A stretch of 64,000 nucleotides of DNA from Nibrella viscosa (GCF_039541875.1 NZ_BAABHB010000006.1:124001-188000); one strand, 5' to 3'. Positions 16,934-25,395 are shown, counted from the first letter of the stretch. Made by a program: numbers and translations. Notes: generated from the sequence alone by a model not told the origin.

Positions 16934-17280
16934 GATTTGGTTGTTTTTTGGTGTGAGAAAATTGTATTATCGAATGATGGGTCAAAGGTACAGCGGTCAA
17001 CCGGTTTGTGCATTTTTTATCTAGCTGAAGCCGACATCCGGGCCGACGAAAGTGCCTAAGCCGGTGACGAAGCCGTTATTAATCAGGTTTATGGCTGTCT
17101 TGGTGTGTCAAATTCAGTCCTGTCTTTACCGATCAGGAACACCACTTTTCCGGTTCGGTAGCGATTTTTCCAGCTTCGTCGGCGTATCGGCGGCTTCATC
17201 CACAAAAATTGGATTTGGGTAAGACGATGGTGGTAGCTTTGTCCCGTCAACCAATCACCAGTCTATTCACACTATCCATT
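16934..17280. other. Intergenic region with a candidate promoter and possible gene remnant
   Basis: On the minus strand, 17215 to about 17130 reads V-D-E-A-A-D-T-P-T-K-L-E-K-S-L-P-N-R before a stop, and about 17100 to 17021 in another frame reads K-T-A-I-N-L-I-N-N-G-F-V-T-G-L-G then G-P-D-V-G-F-S-stop. This could be one small decayed gene, but it is short and unrecognised. The right part holds the TonB receptor promoter. Confidence 0.3.
17209..17241 (+). promoter_or_regulatory. Promoter of the TonB receptor operon
   Basis: TAGCTTTG at 17234-17241 matches the Bacteroidota -7 consensus TAnnTTTG exactly. TTG at 17209-17211 (N22) or TTTG at 17214-17217 (N16) can serve as -33. The receptor ATG follows 39 bp downstream. 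Confidence 0.6.
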
Positions 17281-19644
17281 ATGAAACAGTTATTATCCAT
17301 CACCATGTTGCTGCTGGGGCTGTCGATAGCCGCCATCGCCCAGGAGCGGTTTACGATCAGCGGCTACCTCAAAGATGCCGCCAACGGCGAGGGCCTGATC
17401 GGGGCCACGGTTCAGGTCAAAGGACAGCCGGTCGGCGTGGCGACCAATGAGTACGGCTTTTATTCGCTGACCCTGCCTAAAGGGGAGTACCAACTGGTCT
17501 ACAGCTACGTCGGGTACGAATCCATCACCAAAGCCGTGTCGCTGAACTACAACCAGAAACTGGATATGCAGTTAAAATCTGCCAATGTGCTGATTCAGGA
17601 AGTAGTTGTGAAAGCCACCCGGTCGGAGCAGAACGTCAACAGCCTGGAGATGGGCGTGAGCAAGCTCGACATGAAGACAATCAAAGCCATGCCGGCCCTG
17701 CTGGGCGAGGTCGATGTTATTCGCAGTATTCAGATGCTGCCGGGCGTATCCACCGTCGGCGAGGGCGCTACGGGCTTCAACGTGCGGGGCGGTAACATCG
17801 ACCAGAATCTGATCCTGCTCGACGAAGCCACCGTGTATAACTCGTCGCACCTGATGGGCTTTTTCTCGGTCTTTAACCCGGATGCGGTGAAAGACGTAAA
17901 GCTGGTGAAAAGTGGGATTCCGGCGCAGTACGGCGGCCGGTTGTCGTCGCTGCTCGACGTACGCATGAAAGAAGGCAACGCCAAACGCCTGGCCTTGTCG
18001 GGAGGAATCGGTACGGTATCGTCGCGCTTTACGGTGGAGAGTCCGATTGTAAAGGACAAAAGTTCGTTCATCATCGCCGGACGGCGGTCCTACGCCGACC
18101 TGTTTCTGAAGCTGTCGCCCAACGAGGATCTGAAAAACAACCAGATGTTTTTTTACGACCTGTCGGCGAAGGTAAACCAGACGCTGAGCGCCAAAGACAA
18201 GGTGTTTGTGTCGGCTTATCTGGGTAAGGATGTATTCAGCGCCAAGAATTTCGGCGATGGCGATTTTAAGATGAACTGGGGCAACAAAACTGCCACCGTT
18301 CGCTGGAACCACCTGTTTTCCGACCGCCTGTTTGCCAACTTCACCGGCGTCTACAGCGATTATGATTACGAAATTGGGGTACCGCAGGGCGCGCAGGCCT
18401 TCGAGTGGAAATCGAACATCTACAACTACAGCGGCAAAGCCGATTTCTCGTACTACCTCAACGCCAATAACACCATCAGCTTCGGCGGGAACGTCATACA
18501 CCACCGCTTTACCCCCGGCAACGTCGGTACCAATGGCGAAGGTTCGTTTATCAACGCCTTCAAACTAACCGAACGGAACGCCCGCGAATACGCCGTCTAC
18601 CTCGATAACGAACAGACGCTGGGCAAACGGCTGAGCCTGCAATACGGCGTACGGGTATCGGCCTTTGATTACCTGGGTGGGCTGACGGTTTACGACTACC
18701 AGGGCGAACCGAACCAGAAGAAACTGCCGGTAAACCCGCGTACCTACAAAGCCGGCGAGTCGGTATCGACCTACTTCAACGTGGAGCCGCGGGCGTCGGT
18801 CCGCTATACGCTGGACGACAACAGCTCGCTCAAAGCCAGCTACAACCGCACGGCTCAGTACATCCACCTGATCTCCAGCTCAACGGCCGCATCGCCCCTG
18901 GACATCTGGTTTCCGACTACCAACCACATCAAACCCGAAACGGCCGATCAGTTCGCGCTGGGCTATTTCCGAAACCTGAAAGACAACGCCATTGAGGCCT
19001 CCATCGAAGGATTCTACAAGACCATGACCAACCAGATCGACTACCGCGACGGCGCGCAGGTGCTGCTTAACGACCACCTGGAAGGTGACCTGCTCTTCGG
19101 CGAAGGCCGGGCCTACGGTGCCGAAGTGTACGTGAAGAAAAACGCGGGGAAACTGAACGGCTGGGTAAGCTACACCCTCTCGCGCTCGGAGCGACGGATC
19201 GACGGCCTGAGCAACAACCAGTGGTACGCGGCCAAGTACGATCGCCGGCATATGCTGTCGGTGGTGGGTATCTACAACCTCAGCAAGCGGCTGAGCCTGT
19301 CGGCCAACTTCACCTACAACACCGGTGTTGCCACCACCGCCCCGAACGCCCGCGTGGAGATCGACGGTATGGTTGTACCGTATAACTCCACCGGCAACCG
19401 CAATGCCTTCCGCGTACCGGCCTACCACCGGCTCGACCTGGCTGCCACGCTGCAGGGTAAGCACAATGCGCTGCGTCGCTGGCAGGGCGAGTGGGTGTTC
19501 TCGGTATACAATGCCTACGCCCGCCGGAACGCCTTCTCGGTTTACTTCCGCCAGAATGAAACCAATCCCCAGCAAACCGAAGCTGTCCGGATGGCCATCT
19601 TAGGCTCGGTGCTGCCCTCGGTTACCTACAACTTCAAGTTCTAA
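17281..19644 (+). CDS. TonB-dependent outer-membrane receptor with carboxypeptidase-like domain
   Basis: 787 residues. A signal peptide ends at A-I-A-Q (about 20). Residues 24-105 form a CarboxypepD_reg-like domain (G-Y-L-K-D-A-A-N-G-E-G-L-I-G-A-T-V). A plug of about 110 residues follows (V-K-A-T-R-S-E-Q-N; M-L-P-G-V-S-T-V-G-E-G; G-F-N-V-R-G-G-N-I-D-Q-N), then a C-terminal barrel ending Y-N-F-K-F. The ATG at 17281 is chosen because it begins the signal peptide; an upstream in-frame ATG adds 24 non-hydrophobic residues. Such receptors import a ligand across the outer membrane using TonB energy. The next gene is a DUF4249 lipoprotein, the standard partner of this receptor subgroup. The ligand is unknown. 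Confidence 0.92.
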   Translation: MKQLLSITMLLLGLSIAAIAQERFTISGYLKDAANGEGLIGATVQVKGQPVGVATNEYGFYSLTLPKGEYQLVYSYVGYESITKAVSLNYNQKLDMQLKSANVLIQEVVVKATRSEQNVNSLEMGVSKLDMKTIKAMPALLGEVDVIRSIQMLPGVSTVGEGATGFNVRGGNIDQNLILLDEATVYNSSHLMGFFSVFNPDAVKDVKLVKSGIPAQYGGRLSSLLDVRMKEGNAKRLALSGGIGTVSSRFTVESPIVKDKSSFIIAGRRSYADLFLKLSPNEDLKNNQMFFYDLSAKVNQTLSAKDKVFVSAYLGKDVFSAKNFGDGDFKMNWGNKTATVRWNHLFSDRLFANFTGVYSDYDYEIGVPQGAQAFEWKSNIYNYSGKADFSYYLNANNTISFGGNVIHHRFTPGNVGTNGEGSFINAFKLTERNAREYAVYLDNEQTLGKRLSLQYGVRVSAFDYLGGLTVYDYQGEPNQKKLPVNPRTYKAGESVSTYFNVEPRASVRYTLDDNSSLKASYNRTAQYIHLISSSTAASPLDIWFPTTNHIKPETADQFALGYFRNLKDNAIEASIEGFYKTMTNQIDYRDGAQVLLNDHLEGDLLFGEGRAYGAEVYVKKNAGKLNGWVSYTLSRSERRIDGLSNNQWYAAKYDRRHMLSVVGIYNLSKRLSLSANFTYNTGVATTAPNARVEIDGMVVPYNSTGNRNAFRVPAYHRLDLAATLQGKHNALRRWQGEWVFSVYNAYARRNAFSVYFRQNETNPQQTEAVRMAILGSVLPSVTYNFKF

Positions 19645-19683
19645 TCCGAAACGAATACACACCTTATAAATCATTCACACACC

Positions 19684-20505
19684 ATGAAATCATATAGCGT
19701 GCTGGCCCTGCTGCTGGGCCTCTGGGTAAGTCTCTCAAGCTGTGAGGACGTCGTTGATGTCGAACTCGAAAAAAGCAAACCGGTACTGGTCGTCGACGGC
19801 TGGATCACCGATCAGCCAGGCCCGCAAACCATCCGCCTGAAGACCACCGCTCCGTATTTCAGCAACGGCGCTTCACCGGTCGTGACCGGCGCAACCGTTA
19901 CCATCCGCGATAACCAAGGCCAAACCGAGGTATTGAAAGAAACGGCACCGGGTGTCTACCAAACCCAATCGCTGCGGGGGAAAGTGGGTAACCAGTACAC
20001 GCTGACGGTGAAGACGGGCAGCGAGGAATACACCGCCGAAACGGCCATTCGCCGTACCTTCCCGATCGATTCCATCGGAACGGTTTACCAGAAGGAGTCG
20101 ATGGGCCGGAAAGAGGGGTATACCCTGAGGTTTTACGGCCGGGAGCCGTTGGGCGTGGGTGATTCGTACCGCCTGAAGGTATACCGCAACGATACCCTGC
20201 TGAATTCACCCCACGACCTGATCTTTCTGGAAGACCGGTACGTCGACGGCAACTATTTCAAAGGGCTGGATCTGGGCCTAGAGCCGTTCCGCAAAGGCGA
20301 TAAGGTCCGGATCGAGAACCACTCCATTACCGAAGACACCTACGCCTTCCTGACCGAACTATCGACGCAGATGCGCAACGGCGGTATGTTCGCTAATCCC
20401 CCGGCCAACGTGCGTTCCAACATCAAAGCCGTGCAGGGCGGTAAAAAAGCCACCGGCTGGTTTGGCGGCTCGGCCGTCAGCAGCGCCGAGCGGGTGGTGG
20501 AGTAA
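19684..20505 (+). CDS. DUF4249 lipoprotein, TonB receptor partner
   Basis: A 273-residue lipoprotein: 19-residue signal, then L-S-S-C with lipidated Cys 20, and a beta-rich body with P-V-L-V-V-D-G-W-I-T-D-Q-P-G-P near the N-terminus, the hallmark opening of DUF4249 proteins. These are nearly always encoded directly after a TonB-dependent receptor with a carboxypeptidase-like domain, as here (39-bp gap). A role in capturing or handing over substrate at the outer membrane is inferred from that pairing. It is the last gene of the operon; a strong terminator follows. Confidence 0.88.
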   Translation: MKSYSVLALLLGLWVSLSSCEDVVDVELEKSKPVLVVDGWITDQPGPQTIRLKTTAPYFSNGASPVVTGATVTIRDNQGQTEVLKETAPGVYQTQSLRGKVGNQYTLTVKTGSEEYTAETAIRRTFPIDSIGTVYQKESMGRKEGYTLRFYGREPLGVGDSYRLKVYRNDTLLNSPHDLIFLEDRYVDGNYFKGLDLGLEPFRKGDKVRIENHSITEDTYAFLTELSTQMRNGGMFANPPANVRSNIKAVQGGKKATGWFGGSAVSSAERVVE

Positions 20506-20522
20506 GCAAACTTCGTGTAAAT

Positions 20523-20554
20523 AAGGGGCAGCCCTGGCGATGGCTGCCCCTTTC
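20523..20554 (+). terminator. Rho-independent terminator
   Basis: AAGGGGCAGCC pairs with GGCTGCCCCTT around an 8-nt loop, followed by TTCTGTGT. It closes the TonB/DUF4249 operon. Confidence 0.8.
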
Positions 20555-20609
20555 TGTGTCTCAATTGCTGCCCTGCTGGAAAGCCTGACGATCACGCTTA
20601 ATTGAGGTA

Positions 20610-20765
20610 TTAGAATTTCTCCCGGATAATCTGGCTGTCCTGCCACTCCTGCACCGAGATTGGCGTGTACTGTTTCGGTCCCCACTCCCGGTGATAATAG
20701 TCACACTGGTGTTTGAATAGCAGCGCAAAACCAAGGTGGTCGTAGTCTTCAACGCCAGTTTGCAA
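20610..20765 (-). pseudogene. Short frame, probably a gene fragment
   Basis: The minus strand encodes about 51 residues from a TTG at 20765, reading T-G-V-E-D-Y-D-H-L-G-F-A-L-L-F-K-H-Q, then Y-Y-H-R-E-W-G-P-K-Q-Y and E-W-Q-D-S-Q-I-I-R-E-K-F-stop. The composition is protein-like, but there is no ATG and an in-frame TAG lies six codons before the TTG. It looks like the 3' end of a lost gene whose 5' part was replaced by the BlaI promoter region. The family was not recognised. Confidence 0.4.
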
Positions 20766-20789
20766 TTGTGATATTTTCTTCTACATTTG
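20759..20789 (+). promoter_or_regulatory. Promoter of the BlaI/BlaR1 operon
   Basis: TTTG (20759-20762), 19-bp spacer, TACATTTG (20782-20789): an exact Bacteroidota sigma promoter, 27 bp before the ATG. Confidence 0.8.
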
Positions 20790-20816
20790 TAGAAAGAATT
20801 CTAAAACCATAGAATT
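20779..20816 (+). promoter_or_regulatory. BlaI-type operator and a second dyad
   Basis: TTCTACATTTGTAGAA (20779-20794) is a perfect dyad with the TACA-N2-TGTA core typical of BlaI/MecI operators, and it covers the -7 box. A second dyad, AATTCTA-N6-TAGAATT (20797-20816), abuts the ATG. Together they imply autorepression. Confidence 0.75.
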
Positions 20817-21191
20817 ATGCAGTTGTCTAAATCGGAAGAACAGCTCATGGAGTATATCTGGCAGCAGGAAAGACTCTACTTCAAAGACCTGATGCAGTGT
20901 TTGCCGGATCCTAAACCGGCTTCGACGACAGTAGCCACGCTGCTGAAGCGAATGCAGGAGAAAGGCATTATTGCGTACCAGGTACACGGTAACTCCCGCC
21001 AATACTACCCGCTCATCAGTAAGGCCGATTACTTTGCCAGGCACGTCAATGGAATTATCAGAAACTTCTTCAATAATTCTGCCATGCAGTTTGCTTCATT
21101 TTTTGCGACCAATACCAATCTGACGGCCGAGGAACTGGAGGAGTTGCGGAAAGTTGTGGATCAGGAGATTACTAAAAAGAAGCAGCAATGA
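20817..21191 (+). CDS. BlaI/MecI/CopY-family repressor
   Basis: A 124-residue winged-helix repressor. L-S-K-S-E-E-Q-L-M-E-Y-I-W opens the domain; P-K-P-A-S-T-T-V-A-T-L-L-K-R-M is the recognition helix and K-G-I-I-A-Y-Q-V-H-G the wing. The C-terminal helices give dimerisation and hold the site cleaved in BlaI relatives. It should repress its own operon through the dyads just upstream and be released by the co-transcribed sensor protease. Its stop overlaps the next ATG (ATGA), so the two are translationally coupled. No beta-lactamase is adjacent, so its regulon may extend to distant genes or concern another cell-wall signal. Confidence 0.92.
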   Translation: MQLSKSEEQLMEYIWQQERLYFKDLMQCLPDPKPASTTVATLLKRMQEKGIIAYQVHGNSRQYYPLISKADYFARHVNGIIRNFFNNSAMQFASFFATNTNLTAEELEELRKVVDQEITKKKQQ

Positions 21192-22633
21192 TGGCTTACC
21201 TGCTCAAAACGATTGCCTGCTCAGGCGTATTCCTGATCGTTTACCTCCTTTTTCTGGAGCGGGAAAAAATGCACCGCTTCAACCGGTTTTATCTTTTATT
21301 CGCCATCGTCTTTTCGGGTGTAGTCCCGCTGCTTACCGTTGACGTCAAAAATCCTGTCATGCCTGACCTGTTGAACCATTCGGTTGTGGCGCAACCCGGT
21401 CAACCAACGTCAACGGTCCCGTTATCGCCTGCCGCCAACCGTGATCTGGTCCTTTGGGTCTCCACGCAGGCCGGGAAATCGTTGCCCTTTCTCACCCTGT
21501 TTTATTGGGTATATGCCGTGATTACGGCTGGGTTTCTGATCCGTTTTGGGAGAAACTTCGCCGTTCTGGTCAAAAAGACAAGCCGGAATCCGGTTACCCG
21601 GTGGAACGGTACCCGCGTGGTACTCCTCCGGGAGGAGACGCCGATCTATTCGTTTTACGATACAGTTTTTGTAAACGAAAATGACTTTCGGCATCACCGT
21701 ATTGAAGACGAACTGCTGGTGCATGAAGCAGCGCACATTCGCCAGAAACACTCGCTGGATATTCTGTTTATGGAACTGGTTCTGGCTTTTGGTTGGCTGA
21801 ACCCCGTCTTGTTTCTCTACCGAAAAGCCATCGGTTTAAATCATGAATTTCTGGCTGATGAGGCTGTAAACAGGACATACGCAAATCCAGGACAGTATCA
21901 GCTTTTATTGGTAGACAAACTACGTAACCAAAGCGATGGCAGGCTGATCAGCCGTTTTAACTTCTCAGGTATCAAAAAAAGAATGACCATGATGACCAAA
22001 TCCTCCAACCCGGCAACTATGTTTCTGAAAAAAGTGGCGTTGATCCCCTTTATTTTCGTGGTAGGTTTTCTGTTTAGCGAGCAAATTCAGGCACAGGAAA
22101 AGCCAATGCCGGCTTCGCGTCTGGAAACGAACGTGGGTAAACCGGAGTCGGTCGGTCAGGGCGCAACACCCGCCGAACTGGATGAATACGAACGGATTGT
22201 CAAGGAAGCGAAACTGCCTCTCCCGGCCGGCCGGCAAGCCCAATTGCCTCGTCATGGGTATGACTGGGGGCACGAAGGTCGGGAAGTGGCCGATCAAATT
22301 TTCCGGAAAATGACCAAACAGCAGCAGGCGAATGCAACACCGGCGCGGGGGTTTGCGCCAATTCCTGTACGCCCCTCCAGAAAGTCACCCTCGCCGGCCT
22401 ATTTTGCTTCCTTGAAAAACGGTAAAAAATACGCGATCTGGATTCATGACCGGCCCGTCAGAAATTCGGTACTGAACAATTATAGGCCTTCGGATTTCGT
22501 CTACGCCCTGTCCAGCTACGTATATAATAATGCCCGGAGCAAACGGTTTCCCCAGCCCTACCAGGTGAGCCTGCTAACCGAAGCCGAATACCAAAAGCTG
22601 TATGAAGGTTGGAACGCGCCGGATAAGGAGTAA
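21188..22633 (+). CDS. BlaR1/MecR1-type M56 membrane metallopeptidase
   Basis: 481 residues. Several N-terminal hydrophobic segments (about 5-22, 33-50, 98-120) flank a cytoplasmic loop with the gluzincin motif H179-E-A-A-H183 and downstream N-H-E220-F-L-A-D-E. A further membrane segment lies near 280-298 (P-F-I-F-V-V-G-F-L-F). The last about 180 residues are presumably periplasmic but do not look like the penicillin-binding sensor of true BlaR1; no S-x-x-K box is evident there. It is thus a BlaR1-like protease that should inactivate the co-encoded BlaI repressor in response to an envelope signal, not necessarily a beta-lactam. Start 21188 or 21191 (two consecutive ATGs); the gene overlaps blaI. 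Confidence 0.88.
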   Translation: MMAYLLKTIACSGVFLIVYLLFLEREKMHRFNRFYLLFAIVFSGVVPLLTVDVKNPVMPDLLNHSVVAQPGQPTSTVPLSPAANRDLVLWVSTQAGKSLPFLTLFYWVYAVITAGFLIRFGRNFAVLVKKTSRNPVTRWNGTRVVLLREETPIYSFYDTVFVNENDFRHHRIEDELLVHEAAHIRQKHSLDILFMELVLAFGWLNPVLFLYRKAIGLNHEFLADEAVNRTYANPGQYQLLLVDKLRNQSDGRLISRFNFSGIKKRMTMMTKSSNPATMFLKKVALIPFIFVVGFLFSEQIQAQEKPMPASRLETNVGKPESVGQGATPAELDEYERIVKEAKLPLPAGRQAQLPRHGYDWGHEGREVADQIFRKMTKQQQANATPARGFAPIPVRPSRKSPSPAYFASLKNGKKYAIWIHDRPVRNSVLNNYRPSDFVYALSSYVYNNARSKRFPQPYQVSLLTEAEYQKLYEGWNAPDKE

Positions 22634-22665
22634 GTGTAACGTGTTAAATTTCATCAATCGTCTTA

Positions 22666-23100
22666 TTAGCCCCGTGCGGCTAACTCCTTCCGAATCTTGC
22701 TGAGAAATTCAGGGGTAAAGCCCAGGAAGGAGGCAATCATGTATGGGGGCACCCGCTGCTCTATGCGCGAGTAGCGTTTAATAAAGTCGAGGTACCGCTC
22801 CTCGGCGGTGTGGCTGATAGTTGAGAAAATACGGTTCTGAAAGGCAATGAAGGCTCCCTGTAGCTTGATGCGAAAGAAGCGGTTGAACTCAGGAATATCG
22901 ATGAAGAGCTGCTGGAGGTCGTTTATCTCAATCTCCAGCACTTCCGTTTCTTCCAGGGCTTCGACGTACAGTGTGGCCGGCTGACCGGTTACCAGGCTTT
23001 GGAAATCCGAAATCCACAACTCTTCAATGGAGTGCATGTGGGTAAGCATAGGTGCCAGCCCAAAATTGGTTAAATCACCAGACCGATTGCTCAAAAACAA
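22666..23100 (-). pseudogene. 5'-truncated Crp/Fnr-family regulator
   Basis: The last about 115 residues match the Crp-like regulators common in Bacteroidota: W-I-S-D-F-Q-S-L, E-V-L-E-I-E-I-N-D-L-Q-Q-L, then a helix-turn-helix variant (V-P-P-Y-M-I-A-S-F-L-G-F-T-P-E-F-L-S-K-I-R-K). The family is about 190 residues; here the first half of the cyclic-nucleotide-type beta-roll is missing and replaced by M-F-L-S-N-R-S-G-D-L-T-N-F-G, which shows no match. The break falls at the edge of the TetR promoter region, as if that segment was brought in. A function as a regulator is unlikely. Confidence 0.7.
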
Positions 23101-23109
23101 CCTGAAAAA

Positions 23110-23141
23110 TTTGCCTATCTACTAGTTGGTAGGTAAGTTTG
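23110..23141 (+). promoter_or_regulatory. TetR promoter with an operator filling its spacer
   Basis: TTTG (23110-23113), N20, TAAGTTTG (23134-23141). The spacer itself, CCTATCTACTAGTTGGTAGG (23114-23133), is a dyad with 8 of 10 positions paired around ACTAGT, as expected for a TetR autorepression site. Confidence 0.7.
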
Positions 23142-23157
23142 CGCAAACGATCTGACT

Positions 23158-23715
23158 ATGACAACGCGGGATACCATTCTGAACCTGGCCGACCACCTGA
23201 TAAAAGACAAAGGATTCAATGCGTTCAGCTTTCATGATCTGTCCAGGACCATCGGCATCAAGACAGCGTCCATTCATTACCATTTCCCAACCAAAACCGA
23301 TCTGGTCATCGCCGTTATCCGGCAGCACATCGACCGGTTTGCAGCCCTGAAGGAAAGTCTGGCCGATAAAGATCCGATCACGAAGTTGAGAGGATTTTTC
23401 TCGATCTACGCCCAGTTGAAGAAAGAAAACAAAGTGTGTCTGGTCGGCTCCCTGGCAACTGACCTGCATACCGTCGATGAACGCATTCAGGGTGAACTAA
23501 AGACACTGGCTGGTCAGATTCTGGACTGGGTAACCGATATACTACAGGAAGGACAGGAGCAAGGCATATTCCACTTCGACGTACCGGTCCGGACCAAAGC
23601 GATACTCATCATCACCAATATGATGGCTATTGTCCAGCTATCGCGGCTCACCGGCGACGATGACTTTAAGTTAGTTAAATACACCATTTTAGAGGAACTT
23701 CAAACAACTCATTAA
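23158..23715 (+). CDS. TetR/AcrR-family transcriptional repressor
   Basis: 185 residues. The N-terminal helix-turn-helix is typical: I-L-N-L-A-D-H-L-I-K-D-K-G-F-N-A-F-S-F-H-D, then G-I-K-T-A-S-I-H-Y-H-F-P-T-K-T-D-L. The C-terminal ligand domain starts after about residue 50. It probably represses its own operon through the dyad in the promoter spacer. The two genes that follow (hotdog thioesterase, ketoacyl synthase) suggest the ligand is an acyl-CoA, fatty acid or related lipid; this is inferred from context. Confidence 0.88.
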   Translation: MTTRDTILNLADHLIKDKGFNAFSFHDLSRTIGIKTASIHYHFPTKTDLVIAVIRQHIDRFAALKESLADKDPITKLRGFFSIYAQLKKENKVCLVGSLATDLHTVDERIQGELKTLAGQILDWVTDILQEGQEQGIFHFDVPVRTKAILIITNMMAIVQLSRLTGDDDFKLVKYTILEELQTTH

Positions 23716-23716
23716 C

Positions 23717-24154
23717 ATGAATACTGCGACTGAATTTCTGGAACGCCAGTTAGGGAAAGAAGCAACTCATTCACTATCACCGCTGATGCGGTGGCTCAAC
23801 CCGGTGTTGTTGTCGGTTGAGGAAGGTAAACTGGTCTTCCAATACGTCGTCCGGCCCGAAATGACTAACCCCATCGGCACGCTGCATGGCGGCATTACGG
23901 CAGCTATTATCGACGATGCCATTGGCGCTACCCTGTTCTCGTACGGGGAACCCTGGTTCTATACCACCGTGAACAATGTGATTGACTACCTGGCTCCGGC
24001 GCGGCTGAACGACACCATTATTGCCGAAACGTCGGTGCTGAAAAAAGGCAGACAGATTGTGAATGCGCAGTGCGACGTATGGAATGCAGACCGGAGCCGG
24101 CTGCTGGCCAGAGGCTACTCCAACCTGATGAAAATAGACGTATCCAACCGATGA
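23717..24154 (+). CDS. PaaI-type hotdog thioesterase
   Basis: 145 residues with a single hotdog fold: N-P-I-G-T-L-H-G-G-I-T-A-A-I-I-D-D-A-I-G-A carries the family H-G-G and the acidic residue of the central helix; Y-T-T-V-N-N-V-I-D-Y-L-A-P-A-R matches the following strand. These enzymes hydrolyse acyl- or aryl-CoA thioesters in the cytoplasm. It starts one base after the TetR stop and overlaps the next gene by ATGA, so all three genes form one translationally coupled operon. Confidence 0.87.
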   Translation: MNTATEFLERQLGKEATHSLSPLMRWLNPVLLSVEEGKLVFQYVVRPEMTNPIGTLHGGITAAIIDDAIGATLFSYGEPWFYTTVNNVIDYLAPARLNDTIIAETSVLKKGRQIVNAQCDVWNADRSRLLARGYSNLMKIDVSNR

Positions 24155-25395
24155 AACGAGTCGTTGTAACTGGCGTGGGGGCGCTTACGCCGATCGGGAA
24201 TACGGTGCCGGCCTTCTGGCAGTCGCTGGTGAACGGGGTTAGCGGAGCGGCACCGATTACCAAATTCGATGCCGCAAAGTTTAAAACCCAGTTTGCCTGC
24301 GAGGTAAAGAACTTTGATCCGCTCGCTTTCATCAGCAAGGGTGAAGTCAGAAAATACGATCTGTTTACGCAGTATGCGCTGGCAGTCGCCGATGAAGCTA
24401 TTACCAGCGCTGGTATCCATTTTGATCAACTGAACCGCGACCGCATCGGCGTTATCTGGGGCTCGGGCGATGGAGGGGTATCTACCTTCGAAGAGCAGGT
24501 AAGCGAGTTTCAGGCCGGCGACGGTACGCCCCGCTTTAACCCCTTCTTTATTCCTAAGCGGATTATCAATATTGCATCCGGGGTAATATCTATCAAATAT
24601 GGACTGCGGGGCGTAAACTTCACGACGGCTTCGGCCTGCTCGGCCAGCAATACCTCGATCATTGAAGCCTTTAACTACATTCGGTGGGGTAAAGCCGATA
24701 TGATGATCACCGGTGGTTCAGAAGCGTCCGTCACCGAATCATCCATTGGCGGTTTCAATGCCTCCAAAGCGCTCTCCACCCGCAACGACAGCCCGGCAGC
24801 GGCTTCTCGTCCGTTCGATACAGACCGGGATGGATTTGTGCTGGGTGAAGGAGCCGGGGCGCTGGTGCTGGAAAGTTACGAGCACGCCATCCGGCGCAAT
24901 GCCCCCATCCTGGCGGAAATCGTTGGGGCTGGGTTAGCCGCCGATGCCTACCACCTGACCGCCACCCATCCCGACGGCGACGGCGCTGTGCTGGGCATGC
25001 AACTGGCCTTAGAGGATGCCGGCATCTCACCCGCCAACATCGACTACGTCAACGCCCATGCCACCTCCACCCCGACTGGTGATCTGAGTGAATTAAAGGC
25101 CATTCTCCGGGTGTTTGGTGCTAACTCGCCGGTGTCCGTCAGCGCCACCAAATCCATGACCGGCCATCTGCTGGGCGGAGCGGGTGCCATCGAAGCGATT
25201 GCCTGCATCAAAGCCATTCAGGAAAACTGCATTCCGCCGACTATCAACACCACGCAGCCCGAGCCCGAGTTTGCTGAACTACTGGACTTGACCCTCGGAA
25301 AAGCCAAACCGAAAACGGTCAACTACGCCATGAGCAACACCTTTGGCTTCGGCGGGCATATCGCTACTTCTGTTTTTGAGAAGTTTATAGAGTAG
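24151..25395 (+). CDS. Beta-ketoacyl-ACP synthase II (FabF-like)
   Basis: 414 residues with a complete Cys-His-His triad: C163 (T-A-S-A-C-S-A-S), H303 (N-A-H-A-T-S-T-P-T-G-D) and H339 (K-S-M-T-G-H-L-L-G-G-A-G-A), plus Lys 334. The N-terminus M-K-R-V-V-V-T-G-V-G-A-L-T-P-I-G fixes the ATG at 24151. FabF enzymes extend acyl-ACP with malonyl-ACP. Because the gene sits in a TetR-thioesterase operon rather than in the acpP-fab cluster, it is likely an accessory paralogue for a special fatty acid or a regulated lipid adjustment, not the housekeeping synthase. Confidence 0.92.
   Translation: MKRVVVTGVGALTPIGNTVPAFWQSLVNGVSGAAPITKFDAAKFKTQFACEVKNFDPLAFISKGEVRKYDLFTQYALAVADEAITSAGIHFDQLNRDRIGVIWGSGDGGVSTFEEQVSEFQAGDGTPRFNPFFIPKRIINIASGVISIKYGLRGVNFTTASACSASNTSIIEAFNYIRWGKADMMITGGSEASVTESSIGGFNASKALSTRNDSPAAASRPFDTDRDGFVLGEGAGALVLESYEHAIRRNAPILAEIVGAGLAADAYHLTATHPDGDGAVLGMQLALEDAGISPANIDYVNAHATSTPTGDLSELKAILRVFGANSPVSVSATKSMTGHLLGGAGAIEAIACIKAIQENCIPPTINTTQPEPEFAELLDLTLGKAKPKTVNYAMSNTFGFGGHIATSVFEKFIE

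Noticed and set aside
13518..22633. A bla operon with its own BlaI/BlaR1 control
   Set aside because: The beta-lactamase and the BlaI/BlaR1 pair are 6.5 kb apart with unrelated genes between; no common transcript is possible. Control in trans stays open.
21188..22633. True penicillin-sensing BlaR1
   Set aside because: The C-terminal part lacks an S-x-x-K box or other penicillin-binding-protein motifs, so only the protease part is claimed.
24070..24150. Longer N-terminus for the ketoacyl synthase
   Set aside because: The extra residues lie inside the thioesterase gene in another frame; M-K-R-V-V-V-T-G at 24151 is the family start and gives the ATGA overlap.
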